28,632 nt of DNA, from the NCBI GenBank assembly GCA_937901225.1, contig CALCGX010000064.1, forward strand, positions 1 through 28,632, in the 5' to 3' direction. Positions 14,158-23,004 of this stretch are shown in pieces (the stretch's first letter is position 1; every line of letters begins with the position of its first letter). The notes beneath the pieces were generated by a model. It had not been told where the DNA came from, made no database searches, and worked only from the letters and a program-made list of their open reading frames with translations. The stretch is from an uncultured Bacteroidales bacterium. Its GTDB lineage: Bacteria > Bacteroidota > Bacteroidia > Bacteroidales > Paludibacteraceae. A program made the position numbers and the translations under genes.

Positions 14158-14188
14158 TTGCATGAATGCAAGAAAATTAGTATCTTTG
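14158..14188 (+). promoter_or_regulatory. Promoter of tamB-comM
   Basis: TTG at 14158-14160, 20 bases, TATCTTTG at 14181-14188. CTTGCAT-GA-ATGCAAG (14157-14172) is an inverted repeat of seven bases per arm with a 2-base spacer, overlapping the -33 element. It could be an operator or a weak nth terminator stem. The leader is about 15 bases. Confidence 0.83.
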
Positions 14189-14208
14189 CGCGCTTTTTAG
14201 TATTTTAG

Positions 14209-17200
14209 ATGAAAAGGGCGCTTATTGTTATAGGGATTGTATTAGGGTCACTGCTACTTTTGTTTGGTAGCATTGTAGGTGTACTGCATATCAAAGGTGT
14301 GCAGACATATATCGTTGGGAAGATAGCTGAGCAGTTCTCTGAGAAGTTGAATGTAGATGCCAACATTGCCTCATTCCATTATCGTCCGTTATCACACCTT
14401 GCATTGGATAGTGTCTATCTTAGCGACCAAAAACACGATACGTTAGCCTACATAGAGCAACTGCGATTGGAGTTTGCGCCATTGGCATTGCTTGAGCAAC
14501 GTATCAACATACAAGAGTTGCGGTTGCACAATCCATATATCAACCTCCACTCCACTTCGGATTCTACCCTTAATATCCAATTTCTAATTGACGCTTTTAA
14601 GCAGGATTCAACAAAAACCAATGATTTTCCATTCCGCTTAAATATTGACCATCTATCATTAGAGCAGAGCCGCGTTCGCTATAATGAGGTGCTGATTGAT
14701 CAATTGGATTTGGCTCTAGCGCTCCCCGTTTTAAGCATGGACTCGCTGGATGTACAACTCCATTCATTGCACCTGCGTGCACAAATGGATCGACTGGATG
14801 CAAGTTTTGAAGCGAACTTAAAAGGTAATTTAGATTCTGTATTTGCAAAAGATATGCAATTGGTATTCCGAGATCAAAAAATGTTTTCGGGAAACGTTGC
14901 CATATATCATCCTACAGTATTGGATTCACTATTCATTGATGCTCAATGCAACGATTTGTATTGCAACAATGCGCTGCTCCAAGACCTATTGTCGCAACTG
15001 CAAATGAAGCCAGTAAAATTGCCACCAATGATTAGTAGTTTGGGGCATGTGCATTACAAAGGTGATATTCGTGGAGGCTTGGAAAAAGTAGATTTGCATG
15101 GTGCCTTTACAACTGCTTTAGGATCTGTAAGCGTAAATGGAGATTTACATGTAGATACCACATTGCAAGACTTTGATTTCCGCGGACATGTATCTACTCG
15201 CCGTTTCCAATTAGGAAGAATGTTGAATCAGCCAGATTTGGGGATGATTGCCTTTCGAGCACATATAGATGGAGCGATTGATTCATTACAACTGGTGCAT
15301 TGCATGGCGGAAGCGGATATTCAAAAATTTGACTACAAAGGCTATACTTACAAGGATATCCACATCGACGGTGATATGCTACCAGAAGAAGTGAATGGCT
15401 CGGTAAGCATTAATGATGAAAACCTTAAGCTTAACATTCACGGACTTGCAGACTGGTCAGAGGACGACACGCGACTAGATATAACTATGCAATTGGCAGA
15501 CTTCAAGCCTGCCACACTAAACCTGATAGACAATTATCCAAAATTGGCATTAGGCGCTACTACCTATATCAGTTTGTACACCTCTGGAACGGCCAATGAA
15601 CTATTGGATAATATGAGTGGATACGTGATTGTTGATACCCTCAATATCCAGAATGGCGCAATGCAAACCACTATGGAGCAATTCAAATTGCTTGTTGATA
15701 GCGAGTTGAGTGATGAGTTACCTATCCACCAATTACGTATTCAATCGGATTATTTGACGGCTAATCTGAGTGGTGCATTTGCTTATCGTACCCTACCTGC
15801 AACTATCCAACAATTGGTGCATGATTATGTGCCAACATTGGTAGATGCTCCTACAGCACAAAAGACCAATAACAATAACTTGGCATTCTATGCCTATTTC
15901 CGCGACTTAGACTCGCTCACACAAGTATTGGATTTAGGTATTGACTTGCCATCGTTCCCAACCATTAAGGGATTTATCAGTGAAGATAACAAGCAAGTGG
16001 GAGTACAAGCCTATATTCCACATATCAATACTAGCGGAGTAAAAATGGAAGACATTACCATCTCATTGGATAACCAAGATGATGCTTTGGATTTCTCAAT
16101 GTATGCCCTCCATCACCTGCCCAAAGATAATCCTACAGCAGCCAAGTTAGGTGATATCAAAACGACTATTCGCGTGACAGCTGCACATGATGAAGTGGAC
16201 TTGAGTTTAGAATTAGGCAATACGGATAGTGTACGCAATGAAGGTGTGATTAGTGTAGCATCTAAATTATCCAAGTACCATAACAAACCTAAGTTTGATA
16301 TTGAGATTTTGCCAAGCAATATCATCCTAAACGATTCAGCATGGACTATTGGTCAATCTACCATTACCTATACACTCGCTGATCAGGTTATGGACATCGA
16401 CAACTTCTCATTAAGTACAGATCACCAACTAATCACAGCAGATGGTACGGCATCAAAATCAGCCACAGACTCTATTGATGTAGTGCTCAATAACATCAAC
16501 TTGGACTATTTACTCAGTTATACAGAAGCTAGTAAAGCCATTTCGATTTTAGGTCCTGTAACGGGTAAAGCCAAAGTGTATAGCGTATTCTCCGAGCCAA
16601 TGTTGGAAGCACAAGCCTATATCCCTAATGGCGGTTTGAATGGTGTTTATCTGGGTGATGTGACTGCCGAAGCTACACTAGACAGAGAAAACAACAGCAT
16701 TCTGCTATATGGTCAAATTGTAGATTCCACCCAACATATGGTGGCAGAAGTGAATGGTAAAGTGATACCAGCAACGAAATGGTGGGGATTGGATATCACC
16801 TGCGATAGTGTGGATATCAATTTTATTGATTTCTGGACACAAGGTCTTATTGCTAATCCACAGGGACGAGGTTATGGACACGTGAAAGTGGAAGGACAAG
16901 AGCGTCAAGTATGGGTCACAGGACGCGCCTTGGCAAAGGATGCTCAGATTACAGTTCCGCAGATAGGTGCGACCTTCTACATGACGGACTCTATCTTCTT
17001 GGACTCTACATCTATACGTTTTCCTGATATCACTGTGTATGATCAATATGGCAACTCAGGCATATTCTCTGGCGCGGTGAATCATGACCAATTCATGGAT
17101 ATCACTTTTGACTTGCGTGCACAAGCTAATAATATGTTAGTGATGGATTTGCCAGCCGAGCAACAAGCATTCTTCTATGGCAAAGTATTTGGCTCTGGAG

Positions 17201-18471
17201 ATGTACATATCTATGGCAATGAAATGGATTGCCAAATAGATGTGAATGCACGTACCGAAGCCAACACTAAGTTTTTCTTGAATATCAATAGTGCGAGCCA
17301 AGCAACTAGTTCTAGTTTCATCCAATTTGTAGAGCCTGATACTACATCGCATTACTTATTAAGTCTATTACAACCACAAAAGAAAGAAACTAAAGTTAAT
17401 AAGCCCGAAAGCCGTATGCGTCTTTCCTTACAAGGAGAAGTAACGCCACAAGCAGAAATCCATATCAAATTGGGAGGAGATGATGGTATCAAAGGTCATG
17501 GAGAAGGCAACTTGAAGTTGGTATATGAGTATCCCTCAGAGAACGTACAAATGCAAGGAGCATATACATTGCACTCTGGACAATTTACTTTCTCAGTGGG
17601 CAATATTGTACGACGTAACTTCACCATTCAAGAAGGCAGTCAGATTACTTGGGATAGCGATCCTATGGCTCCGACATTAGATATTACTGGTTATTACCAC
17701 ACGACTGCCTCATTGCGTGATTTGTTTGGTACAGAAAGTAGCCAAATCGCCACAGATAGAACCTCGGTGCCTGTCAACTGCGTATTGCATATGAGTGACG
17801 AACTATTTAATCCTATCTTGAACTTCGCCATCGAGCTACCACAATCAGATGAATCGGTACAGAGTCAGGTACGTTCGCTAATCAATACCGATGAGATGTT
17901 GATGCGCCAAATCATATACTTGCTCGTATTTAACCGCTTCTATACACCTGATTATCTGCAAAACACACAGAATGTAGGTTTGAACGAAACCTATTCACTA
18001 TTGTCTTCTACAGTAACGGGACAGATTAATTCATGGCTCAATAAGCTCACAGACATTTTTACTATGGGCTTTAATTTCCGTACTGATGGAGAAGGCGAAA
18101 CTGCAAGTCAAGAGTATGAGGCAAATTTCCAAATCCACCCTATTAACCAATTGGTCATCAATGGCAATTTTGGTTATCGCTACAACGACTTGAGCAATCG
18201 CCCATTCTTTGGAGATTTGGATATAGAGTACCTGCTTACTCCAAATGGAAAATTCAGAGCAAAGGCATATACCCATACGGTGGATAAATACTCTCTGCGC
18301 CAAGCGAATACAGTACAGGGGGTTGGCTTTGTATTCAAGCATGATTTTGATGTAAGTAATAAGAACAAAGCAAAGAAAGAGCATTCTTCTCGCCGAAAGA
18401 AGGGTAAAGAAAGCACTCCACACGAGCTCAATGATTCTACTCACGTGCAAACGACTACTATAAATCCATAA
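14209..18471 (+). CDS. tamB: TamB-like translocation and assembly module protein
   Basis: This 1420-residue protein has the TamB plan. One N-terminal transmembrane anchor (about 5-29) is followed by an AsmA-like start (VQTYIVGKIAEQFSEKLNVDANIASFHYRPLSHLALDSVYL, read in two parts). A very long series of amphipathic beta strands follows. The C-terminal TamB/DUF490 domain covers about 1080-1400 (YTLHSGQFTFSVGNIV, ITWDSDPMAPTLDITGYY, FGYRYNDLSNRPFFGDLDIEY). TamB proteins bridge inner and outer membranes and help insert outer-membrane proteins or move lipids. The Lys/Arg/Ser-rich tail after 1385 is not typical. It has its own promoter, and comM starts 11 bases after the stop. Confidence 0.92.
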   Translation: MKRALIVIGIVLGSLLLLFGSIVGVLHIKGVQTYIVGKIAEQFSEKLNVDANIASFHYRPLSHLALDSVYLSDQKHDTLAYIEQLRLEFAPLALLEQRINIQELRLHNPYINLHSTSDSTLNIQFLIDAFKQDSTKTNDFPFRLNIDHLSLEQSRVRYNEVLIDQLDLALALPVLSMDSLDVQLHSLHLRAQMDRLDASFEANLKGNLDSVFAKDMQLVFRDQKMFSGNVAIYHPTVLDSLFIDAQCNDLYCNNALLQDLLSQLQMKPVKLPPMISSLGHVHYKGDIRGGLEKVDLHGAFTTALGSVSVNGDLHVDTTLQDFDFRGHVSTRRFQLGRMLNQPDLGMIAFRAHIDGAIDSLQLVHCMAEADIQKFDYKGYTYKDIHIDGDMLPEEVNGSVSINDENLKLNIHGLADWSEDDTRLDITMQLADFKPATLNLIDNYPKLALGATTYISLYTSGTANELLDNMSGYVIVDTLNIQNGAMQTTMEQFKLLVDSELSDELPIHQLRIQSDYLTANLSGAFAYRTLPATIQQLVHDYVPTLVDAPTAQKTNNNNLAFYAYFRDLDSLTQVLDLGIDLPSFPTIKGFISEDNKQVGVQAYIPHINTSGVKMEDITISLDNQDDALDFSMYALHHLPKDNPTAAKLGDIKTTIRVTAAHDEVDLSLELGNTDSVRNEGVISVASKLSKYHNKPKFDIEILPSNIILNDSAWTIGQSTITYTLADQVMDIDNFSLSTDHQLITADGTASKSATDSIDVVLNNINLDYLLSYTEASKAISILGPVTGKAKVYSVFSEPMLEAQAYIPNGGLNGVYLGDVTAEATLDRENNSILLYGQIVDSTQHMVAEVNGKVIPATKWWGLDITCDSVDINFIDFWTQGLIANPQGRGYGHVKVEGQERQVWVTGRALAKDAQITVPQIGATFYMTDSIFLDSTSIRFPDITVYDQYGNSGIFSGAVNHDQFMDITFDLRAQANNMLVMDLPAEQQAFFYGKVFGSGDVHIYGNEMDCQIDVNARTEANTKFFLNINSASQATSSSFIQFVEPDTTSHYLLSLLQPQKKETKVNKPESRMRLSLQGEVTPQAEIHIKLGGDDGIKGHGEGNLKLVYEYPSENVQMQGAYTLHSGQFTFSVGNIVRRNFTIQEGSQITWDSDPMAPTLDITGYYHTTASLRDLFGTESSQIATDRTSVPVNCVLHMSDELFNPILNFAIELPQSDESVQSQVRSLINTDEMLMRQIIYLLVFNRFYTPDYLQNTQNVGLNETYSLLSSTVTGQINSWLNKLTDIFTMGFNFRTDGEGETASQEYEANFQIHPINQLVINGNFGYRYNDLSNRPFFGDLDIEYLLTPNGKFRAKAYTHTVDKYSLRQANTVQGVGFVFKHDFDVSNKNKAKKEHSSRRKKGKESTPHELNDSTHVQTTTINP

Positions 18472-18482
18472 ATATTCGCCCT

Positions 18483-20063
18483 ATGTTGATTAAATGTTAT
18501 GGTGCAGCACCACAAGGTATTGATGCAGCGATTGTTACGATAGAAGTACATGCTGTACCTGGTTTTGAGTTCACACTTGTAGGGCTGCCCGATAATGCCG
18601 TGAAAGAAAGTCACGAACGCATTTTGGCAGCTTTGATGGTGAACGGCTACAACAAACCACGCCATACCTTGACGATCAACATGGCTCCAGCAGATATTAA
18701 GAAAGAAGGTGCTGCCTATGATTTGCCCTTGGCAATTGGTATGTTGGCAGCCGAAGAGGAGGTCAAGACTATGCTCTTGGAGCGATATATGATTATGGGT
18801 GAATTGTCGTTGGATGGTACACTGCAACCCATCCAAGGTGTTTTGCCTATGGCATTGGCGGCACGTAAAGCAGGGTTTGAAGGCATTATATTACCCGAGC
18901 CAAATGCCCGTGAAGCAGCAGTGGTGAAGGGATTAAAGGTCTATGGTCTGAAGAACTTATTGGAAGTAACACGCTTCTTGAATGGTATTCAAGCTTATGA
19001 ACAGACTGAAGTAGATACTGAGGCGGAATTTGCTGCGCACGCATTTAGTTCGGATTTAGACTTTTCGGATGTACGCGGACAAGAGAATGTGCGCCGAGCC
19101 ATGGAAGTGGCAGCAGCAGGTGGACATAATATGCTGATGGTAGGTCCTCCTGGCGCAGGTAAAAGTATGATGGCCAAGCGACTGCCATCTATATTGCCAC
19201 CGCTGAACTTAGAAGAAGCATTGGAGACAACCAAGATATATTCTGTTTCGGGTATGATGGCACGCCGGAAAGAGAGCGATGGTATGTCGAGTGCGCTGAT
19301 TGTACAACGTCCTTTCCGTAGTCCACACCATACCATTACCGATGTAGCATTGGTGGGTGGCGGCACTAATCCTCATCCAGGAGAGATCAGCCTCGCACAC
19401 AATGGCGTGCTCTTTCTTGACGAACTCCCTGAATACAAAAGGAGTGCTTTGGAGGTGATGCGTCAGCCATTGGAGGACAGAAAGATTTGCATCACACGCA
19501 CCAAGTTGACAGTGGAGTATCCTGCAAGTTTTATGTTGGTGGCAGCCATGAACCCATGTCCATGTGGACACTATGGTGAGAATAATCCTGCCCACCCATG
19601 TACCTGTACACCTGCACAAATTCACCGCTATATGAGCCGCATTTCAGGTCCGCTGTTGGACAGAATCGATATCCAATGCGACATACAAGCAGTACCCTAC
19701 TCTACACTGAAAGATACGCAGCCTGGCGAAAGCAGCGAGGCAATGCGTGAGCGTGTAGTGCGTGCTCGCAAGGTGCAGGAGCAACGCTTTGCGGCATATA
19801 ATATGACGGTACAAAAACCAATCCACTGCAATGCACAGATGACACCAAAGTTGGTGCGTGAGTTTTGTCAGCTGGATGCACAAGGTGATAAGATGCTATC
19901 CTATGCAATGGATAAGATGGGCTTATCGGCGCGTGCGTACGACCGTATATTAAAAGTAGCTCGAACTATTGCTGATTTAGACAATAGTTCGAGTATCGGA
20001 ATGAGCCATCTCTCTGAAGCGATAGGTTATCGCAGTCTTGATCGAGAAGATTGGTGTGGATAA
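18483..20063 (+). CDS. comM: YifB/ComM family Mg-chelatase-like AAA+ ATPase
   Basis: Residues 1-165 form the N-terminal domain (GLPDNAVKESHERI, NMAPADIKKEGAAYDLPLAI). The AAA+ core has Walker A GPPGAGKS at 221-228 and Walker B VLFLDE at 309-314. The paired-cysteine insert CPC...CTC lies at 359-375, and the Mg-chelatase C-terminal domain follows. Related ComM proteins are helicases that extend branch migration during natural transformation, so a role in recombination of incoming DNA is known for the family but not shown here. The 526-residue length is slightly above the usual ~510. It is co-transcribed with tamB. Confidence 0.93.
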   Translation: MLIKCYGAAPQGIDAAIVTIEVHAVPGFEFTLVGLPDNAVKESHERILAALMVNGYNKPRHTLTINMAPADIKKEGAAYDLPLAIGMLAAEEEVKTMLLERYMIMGELSLDGTLQPIQGVLPMALAARKAGFEGIILPEPNAREAAVVKGLKVYGLKNLLEVTRFLNGIQAYEQTEVDTEAEFAAHAFSSDLDFSDVRGQENVRRAMEVAAAGGHNMLMVGPPGAGKSMMAKRLPSILPPLNLEEALETTKIYSVSGMMARRKESDGMSSALIVQRPFRSPHHTITDVALVGGGTNPHPGEISLAHNGVLFLDELPEYKRSALEVMRQPLEDRKICITRTKLTVEYPASFMLVAAMNPCPCGHYGENNPAHPCTCTPAQIHRYMSRISGPLLDRIDIQCDIQAVPYSTLKDTQPGESSEAMRERVVRARKVQEQRFAAYNMTVQKPIHCNAQMTPKLVREFCQLDAQGDKMLSYAMDKMGLSARAYDRILKVARTIADLDNSSSIGMSHLSEAIGYRSLDREDWCG

Positions 20064-20084
20064 ATCCTCCACAAGTAGTTGTAA

Positions 20085-20489
20085 TTATTCTTTCACCAAT
20101 GCATTTTTGCGACGGATAATAACCATCGCATATACCAATGCAGCCAGCAACAACGCGCCTACCCCATCCGTTAGAGGCTGATCAAAGCCTGGCTTATTTG
20201 GCAGATTTCCTTCTCCTCCAGGCACGGAAGGAGGCGCCTTTCTTGGTCCACCCGTAGGGGAAGAAGCTCCAATCTCAGCAGCATCGCCTGCAGCAAAAGG
20301 AACTGTGTAGTTTCCTGACAAAGAGGAGTTGGACTGATACGACGAAGTGGAACGGAACTCCTGAGTGGTGGGCATAGTACTAACACGTTGGTCATACCCA
20401 TTTTGTTCAGGTACATGATATACTTGTGCCGACGCGGAGAATACTGCTGATACAGCAAGTAGTACTAATATGGAAATTTTTCTTTGCAT
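20085..20489 (-). CDS. Small secreted Pro-rich protein with C-terminal membrane anchor
   Basis: No family is named with confidence. Residues 1-22 are a signal peptide (cleavage near SASA/Q). A Ser/Thr-rich then Pro/Gly-rich region follows to about 104. The C-terminus reads PLTDGVGALLLAALVYAMVI and then RRKNALVKE. A short Pro-Asp-Gly motif, a hydrophobic stretch and a basic end is the layout of processed sorting tails of the exosortase or PID-CTERM kind in Bacteroidetes. A plain tail anchor is also possible. It starts one base after the stop of the LRR protein gene and must be co-transcribed with it. Confidence 0.75.
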   Translation of the reverse strand: MQRKISILVLLAVSAVFSASAQVYHVPEQNGYDQRVSTMPTTQEFRSTSSYQSNSSLSGNYTVPFAAGDAAEIGASSPTGGPRKAPPSVPGGEGNLPNKPGFDQPLTDGVGALLLAALVYAMVIIRRKNALVKE

Positions 20490-20490
20490 C

Positions 20491-22455
20491 TTACAAAATT
20501 ACTTTTTGACTATTACCATTTGAATATATGATATAACATCCTTTGTCTAACAAAACTTGTGCCATATCCTCTCCTACATTGATAGAATGTAGCAAAATGC
20601 CATTGATTGAATAAATTTGGACAGATTGGCCATTGGCATAAACCGTTAGGTTATTACCGTCTATCAAATAGTGAATTGAATTTGCAGTGTTGGCAGAAGA
20701 AATGGATGTAGTCACATCATTTTTCCCACGTAGGCGTACCGTCATTTTAGGAGCACGCGCAACACCATTTGTCTGCTGTGGCATCACGTAGCACTCAAAT
20801 GGATTAAGCGTGGTTGCAGAATATTGCAGAATAAAATCATTTGTAGCACGCAACATATAAACCTCATCTGATATAGCTTGCTTTTGCAACGTGGTATTAC
20901 CAGCCATTTGCATTTGAGATGTTGGCATCAGTGGTGTGAATGAATCTGTCAGATTATTCAACTCTTTACTGCCATGAAATGTTACAACTCTATTTTTATA
21001 ATATCCATACAAATCTGGAAACTGAATAATATAAGTCGTCTTTTCAAGCAACTCAGTTGCCATATCAAATTCCAACTCTTCGCCAGTCTGAACGTTAGAC
21101 GGTGTAGCCAGATAATAATGCCCACCATTAGTTATATTCCATACATCAAGTGTACATTCGCCATCAATCTCATCATCTATAGTTACCTTTTCCACTTCAA
21201 AAGGCAGGTAAAGGGTTTCCCATCTGCCAGGAGTAAAAATACGTTTGTATGTAATTTTTCCGACCTGGTCCAACTTTATCTCATATACCCCATCACCATG
21301 ATTGGGAGTTCCTACATGATAAACTGTTACTGGACAATTTTCTGAAAAATGTTCGGTAAAAAATGTATAATTCCAATTAGGATCTAAAAGCCAATCTGTA
21401 GTAGTTCCACATGGTATAAAAAATCTAACGGAACCATCATTATTGTTACTAGCGTTCTCTCGAACTGGAGAAAATATCTCATACACTTCATCATCCAATG
21501 TAGGAGGCGTATTTGATCGGAAAACATATTCGCTCGCACAAGCAACAAAAGCAGCAGTACCAATGTGTGAAATCGAAGATGGAAATACGATTGTCTTTCC
21601 TGTCATTCTATTCATTACACCGAAAGCTTGTTGACCAATGATACGAATATTTTCTCCTAGTGTAATAGAGGTATAATCTGTTTTATAAAAGCCCTTATTA
21701 TCTATCGCAGTAACTTGATATTGAGATCCATTCATATGCAACACGTTATCGGCTACATTTAACTCATTAGATGCCGCAATACCTTCACGCACACTTACCT
21801 CCTTGAGCAGATTGTCAGTTATGTTATAGATAAATCCCCCGATAGAGAATACCGATCCAGACTTTTCATAAACTTCCACTGACGAATTCTTCCAAGTAGC
21901 AACATAAGCATCAATCGTGCCATTAGGAATAATAAGTTTTACGTGAGAGTAAAAGGTATTAATATCTTGCTTTTCTAATCCTGTGCATGTTTCAGCGTTT
22001 TGAAACTCTATAGTAGTAATACCTGAACACGACGCAAATGCCTCATAACCAATTGACTTAACCTGACTTGGAATGACCACTGTTTTTATTTGTTTGCATT
22101 TTGCAAATGATCTTTGACCAATCGTCTGCAATGTTGCTGGTAAAACCAACTCTGATATTTGGTCACATCCAAAAAAGGCATGCTTTCCCAGAGATAAATT
22201 ATAGTCTTCAATCGCAGTTACAGTATAGACAATGTCATTATTTTCTACATATTTAGGAATGACCAACGTATTGCTAATAACAAAAGTGTCTAATTGAGCA
22301 TCTACCATAACACCGACAGCTGCTCCTACGCTAACATATTTATTTTCAGCATCTATAATTGTATACTCCAAAGTATTGCCTTCGTATTCATAAACAAACG
22401 CAAAAGCCGGCGCAATTGCTGCCAACAATAGTGCTATTAATAATGTTTTCTTCAT
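20491..22455 (-). CDS. Secreted BspA-like leucine-rich-repeat protein with type IX-like C-terminal domain
   Basis: A signal peptide covers residues 1-19 (AFA/F). Leucine-rich repeats of the BspA/Treponema type (LRR_5) lie at about 85-180 and again at 255-310. They show the consensus AFxxCxxIxxLVLPxxLxxIGxxAF (for example FFGCDQISELVLP, SFAKCKQIKTVVIP, AFASCSGITTIEF). The remainder to about 590 is of unknown type. The last 60 residues (NNLTVYANGQSVQIYSING, then LDKGCYIIYSNG and KVIL) have the shape of a type IX secretion C-terminal domain: an ING/L-type hairpin, a DKGxYII strand and a basic strand end. BspA-like proteins bind host proteins or mediate adherence in some species. Codon use is AT-richer than that of neighbouring housekeeping genes. 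Confidence 0.82.
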   Translation of the reverse strand: MKKTLLIALLLAAIAPAFAFVYEYEGNTLEYTIIDAENKYVSVGAAVGVMVDAQLDTFVISNTLVIPKYVENNDIVYTVTAIEDYNLSLGKHAFFGCDQISELVLPATLQTIGQRSFAKCKQIKTVVIPSQVKSIGYEAFASCSGITTIEFQNAETCTGLEKQDINTFYSHVKLIIPNGTIDAYVATWKNSSVEVYEKSGSVFSIGGFIYNITDNLLKEVSVREGIAASNELNVADNVLHMNGSQYQVTAIDNKGFYKTDYTSITLGENIRIIGQQAFGVMNRMTGKTIVFPSSISHIGTAAFVACASEYVFRSNTPPTLDDEVYEIFSPVRENASNNNDGSVRFFIPCGTTTDWLLDPNWNYTFFTEHFSENCPVTVYHVGTPNHGDGVYEIKLDQVGKITYKRIFTPGRWETLYLPFEVEKVTIDDEIDGECTLDVWNITNGGHYYLATPSNVQTGEELEFDMATELLEKTTYIIQFPDLYGYYKNRVVTFHGSKELNNLTDSFTPLMPTSQMQMAGNTTLQKQAISDEVYMLRATNDFILQYSATTLNPFECYVMPQQTNGVARAPKMTVRLRGKNDVTTSISSANTANSIHYLIDGNNLTVYANGQSVQIYSINGILLHSINVGEDMAQVLLDKGCYIIYSNGNSQKVIL

Positions 22456-22508
22456 ACCTCCAAGTGCTACAAATTAGTTGTTTAAGACAATATATTATAT
22501 TGAGTGCG

Positions 22509-22539
22509 CAAAGGTACAAAAAAAAAAGCACATGTGCAA
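22509..22539 (-). promoter_or_regulatory. Promoter of the LRR protein operon
   Basis: On the minus strand TTG (22539-22537), 20 bases, TACCTTTG (22516-22509). A run of T fills the spacer. The leader is about 50 bases. Confidence 0.85.
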
Positions 22540-22540
22540 G

Positions 22541-22772
22541 TATTTTGCAAAAAATATAGTCTTTTTAATTTTAGACTGAGAGTTTTAGCCGTTTTTTACC
22601 CCTTTTCTATACCATAGCCAATACAAATACGTATCGATTTGGCTGCTATTCGGAAAATTAAACAATCATAGAGCAGCTACAAGAATGCGGGCGAAGTGCC
22701 AAGCTATTTGAATAGCTAATGAATATGGAAAGTAGGGAGATGTATCGGTGGTTGTATAGCATCGTCTCGACG
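22541..22772. other. Gene-free spacer
   Basis: I see no gene. AGCTATT-TG-AATAGCT at 22702-22717 is a 7-base inverted repeat with a 2-base spacer, a possible protein-binding site. The tandem arrays listed next fill the right part of this 380-base spacer. Confidence 0.4.
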
Positions 22773-22816
22773 AGGTTCCAATCAGGTTCCAATCAGATTC
22801 CAATGAGGTTCCAATG
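22773..22816. repeat. Tandem repeat, four 11-bp units (AGGTTCCAATC type)
   Basis: The units are AGGTTCCAATC twice, AGATTCCAATG and AGGTTCCAATG. The period is the same as the array at 1-44, though the sequence is unrelated. Confidence 0.85.
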
Positions 22817-22852
22817 AAGACAGGTGGCAGATAAGGGGGATGTAATGGGCAA

Positions 22853-22910
22853 GATGAATGAATGAATGAATGAAAGAATGAACGAATGAAGGAATGAAAG
22901 AGTGAAGGGA
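22853..22910. repeat. Imperfect AATG tetranucleotide repeat
   Basis: About 14 units of AATG with AAAG, AACG, AAGG and AGTG variants. It lies outside any gene, so it cannot shift a coding frame. The left third is the most regular. Confidence 0.8.
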
Positions 22911-22920
22911 AAAGCAGTGA

Positions 22921-22957
22921 AAAATAAGAAAGACTAAGCTGGAGCCTAGTCTTTCTT
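22921..22957 (-). terminator. Intrinsic terminator of pnp
   Basis: AAGAAAGACTA (22926-22936) and TAGTCTTTCTT (22947-22957) are perfect 11-base complements. On the minus strand the stem is followed by ATTTTT. Confidence 0.88.
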
Positions 22958-23004
22958 TATAGGAATTCTGTCTGATATCGGGGATCGGATATCGGAACAG
23001 TAGA

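Noticed and set aside
22773..22910. CRISPR array
   Set aside because: Repeat units are 4 or 11 bases and directly adjacent, with no unique spacers.
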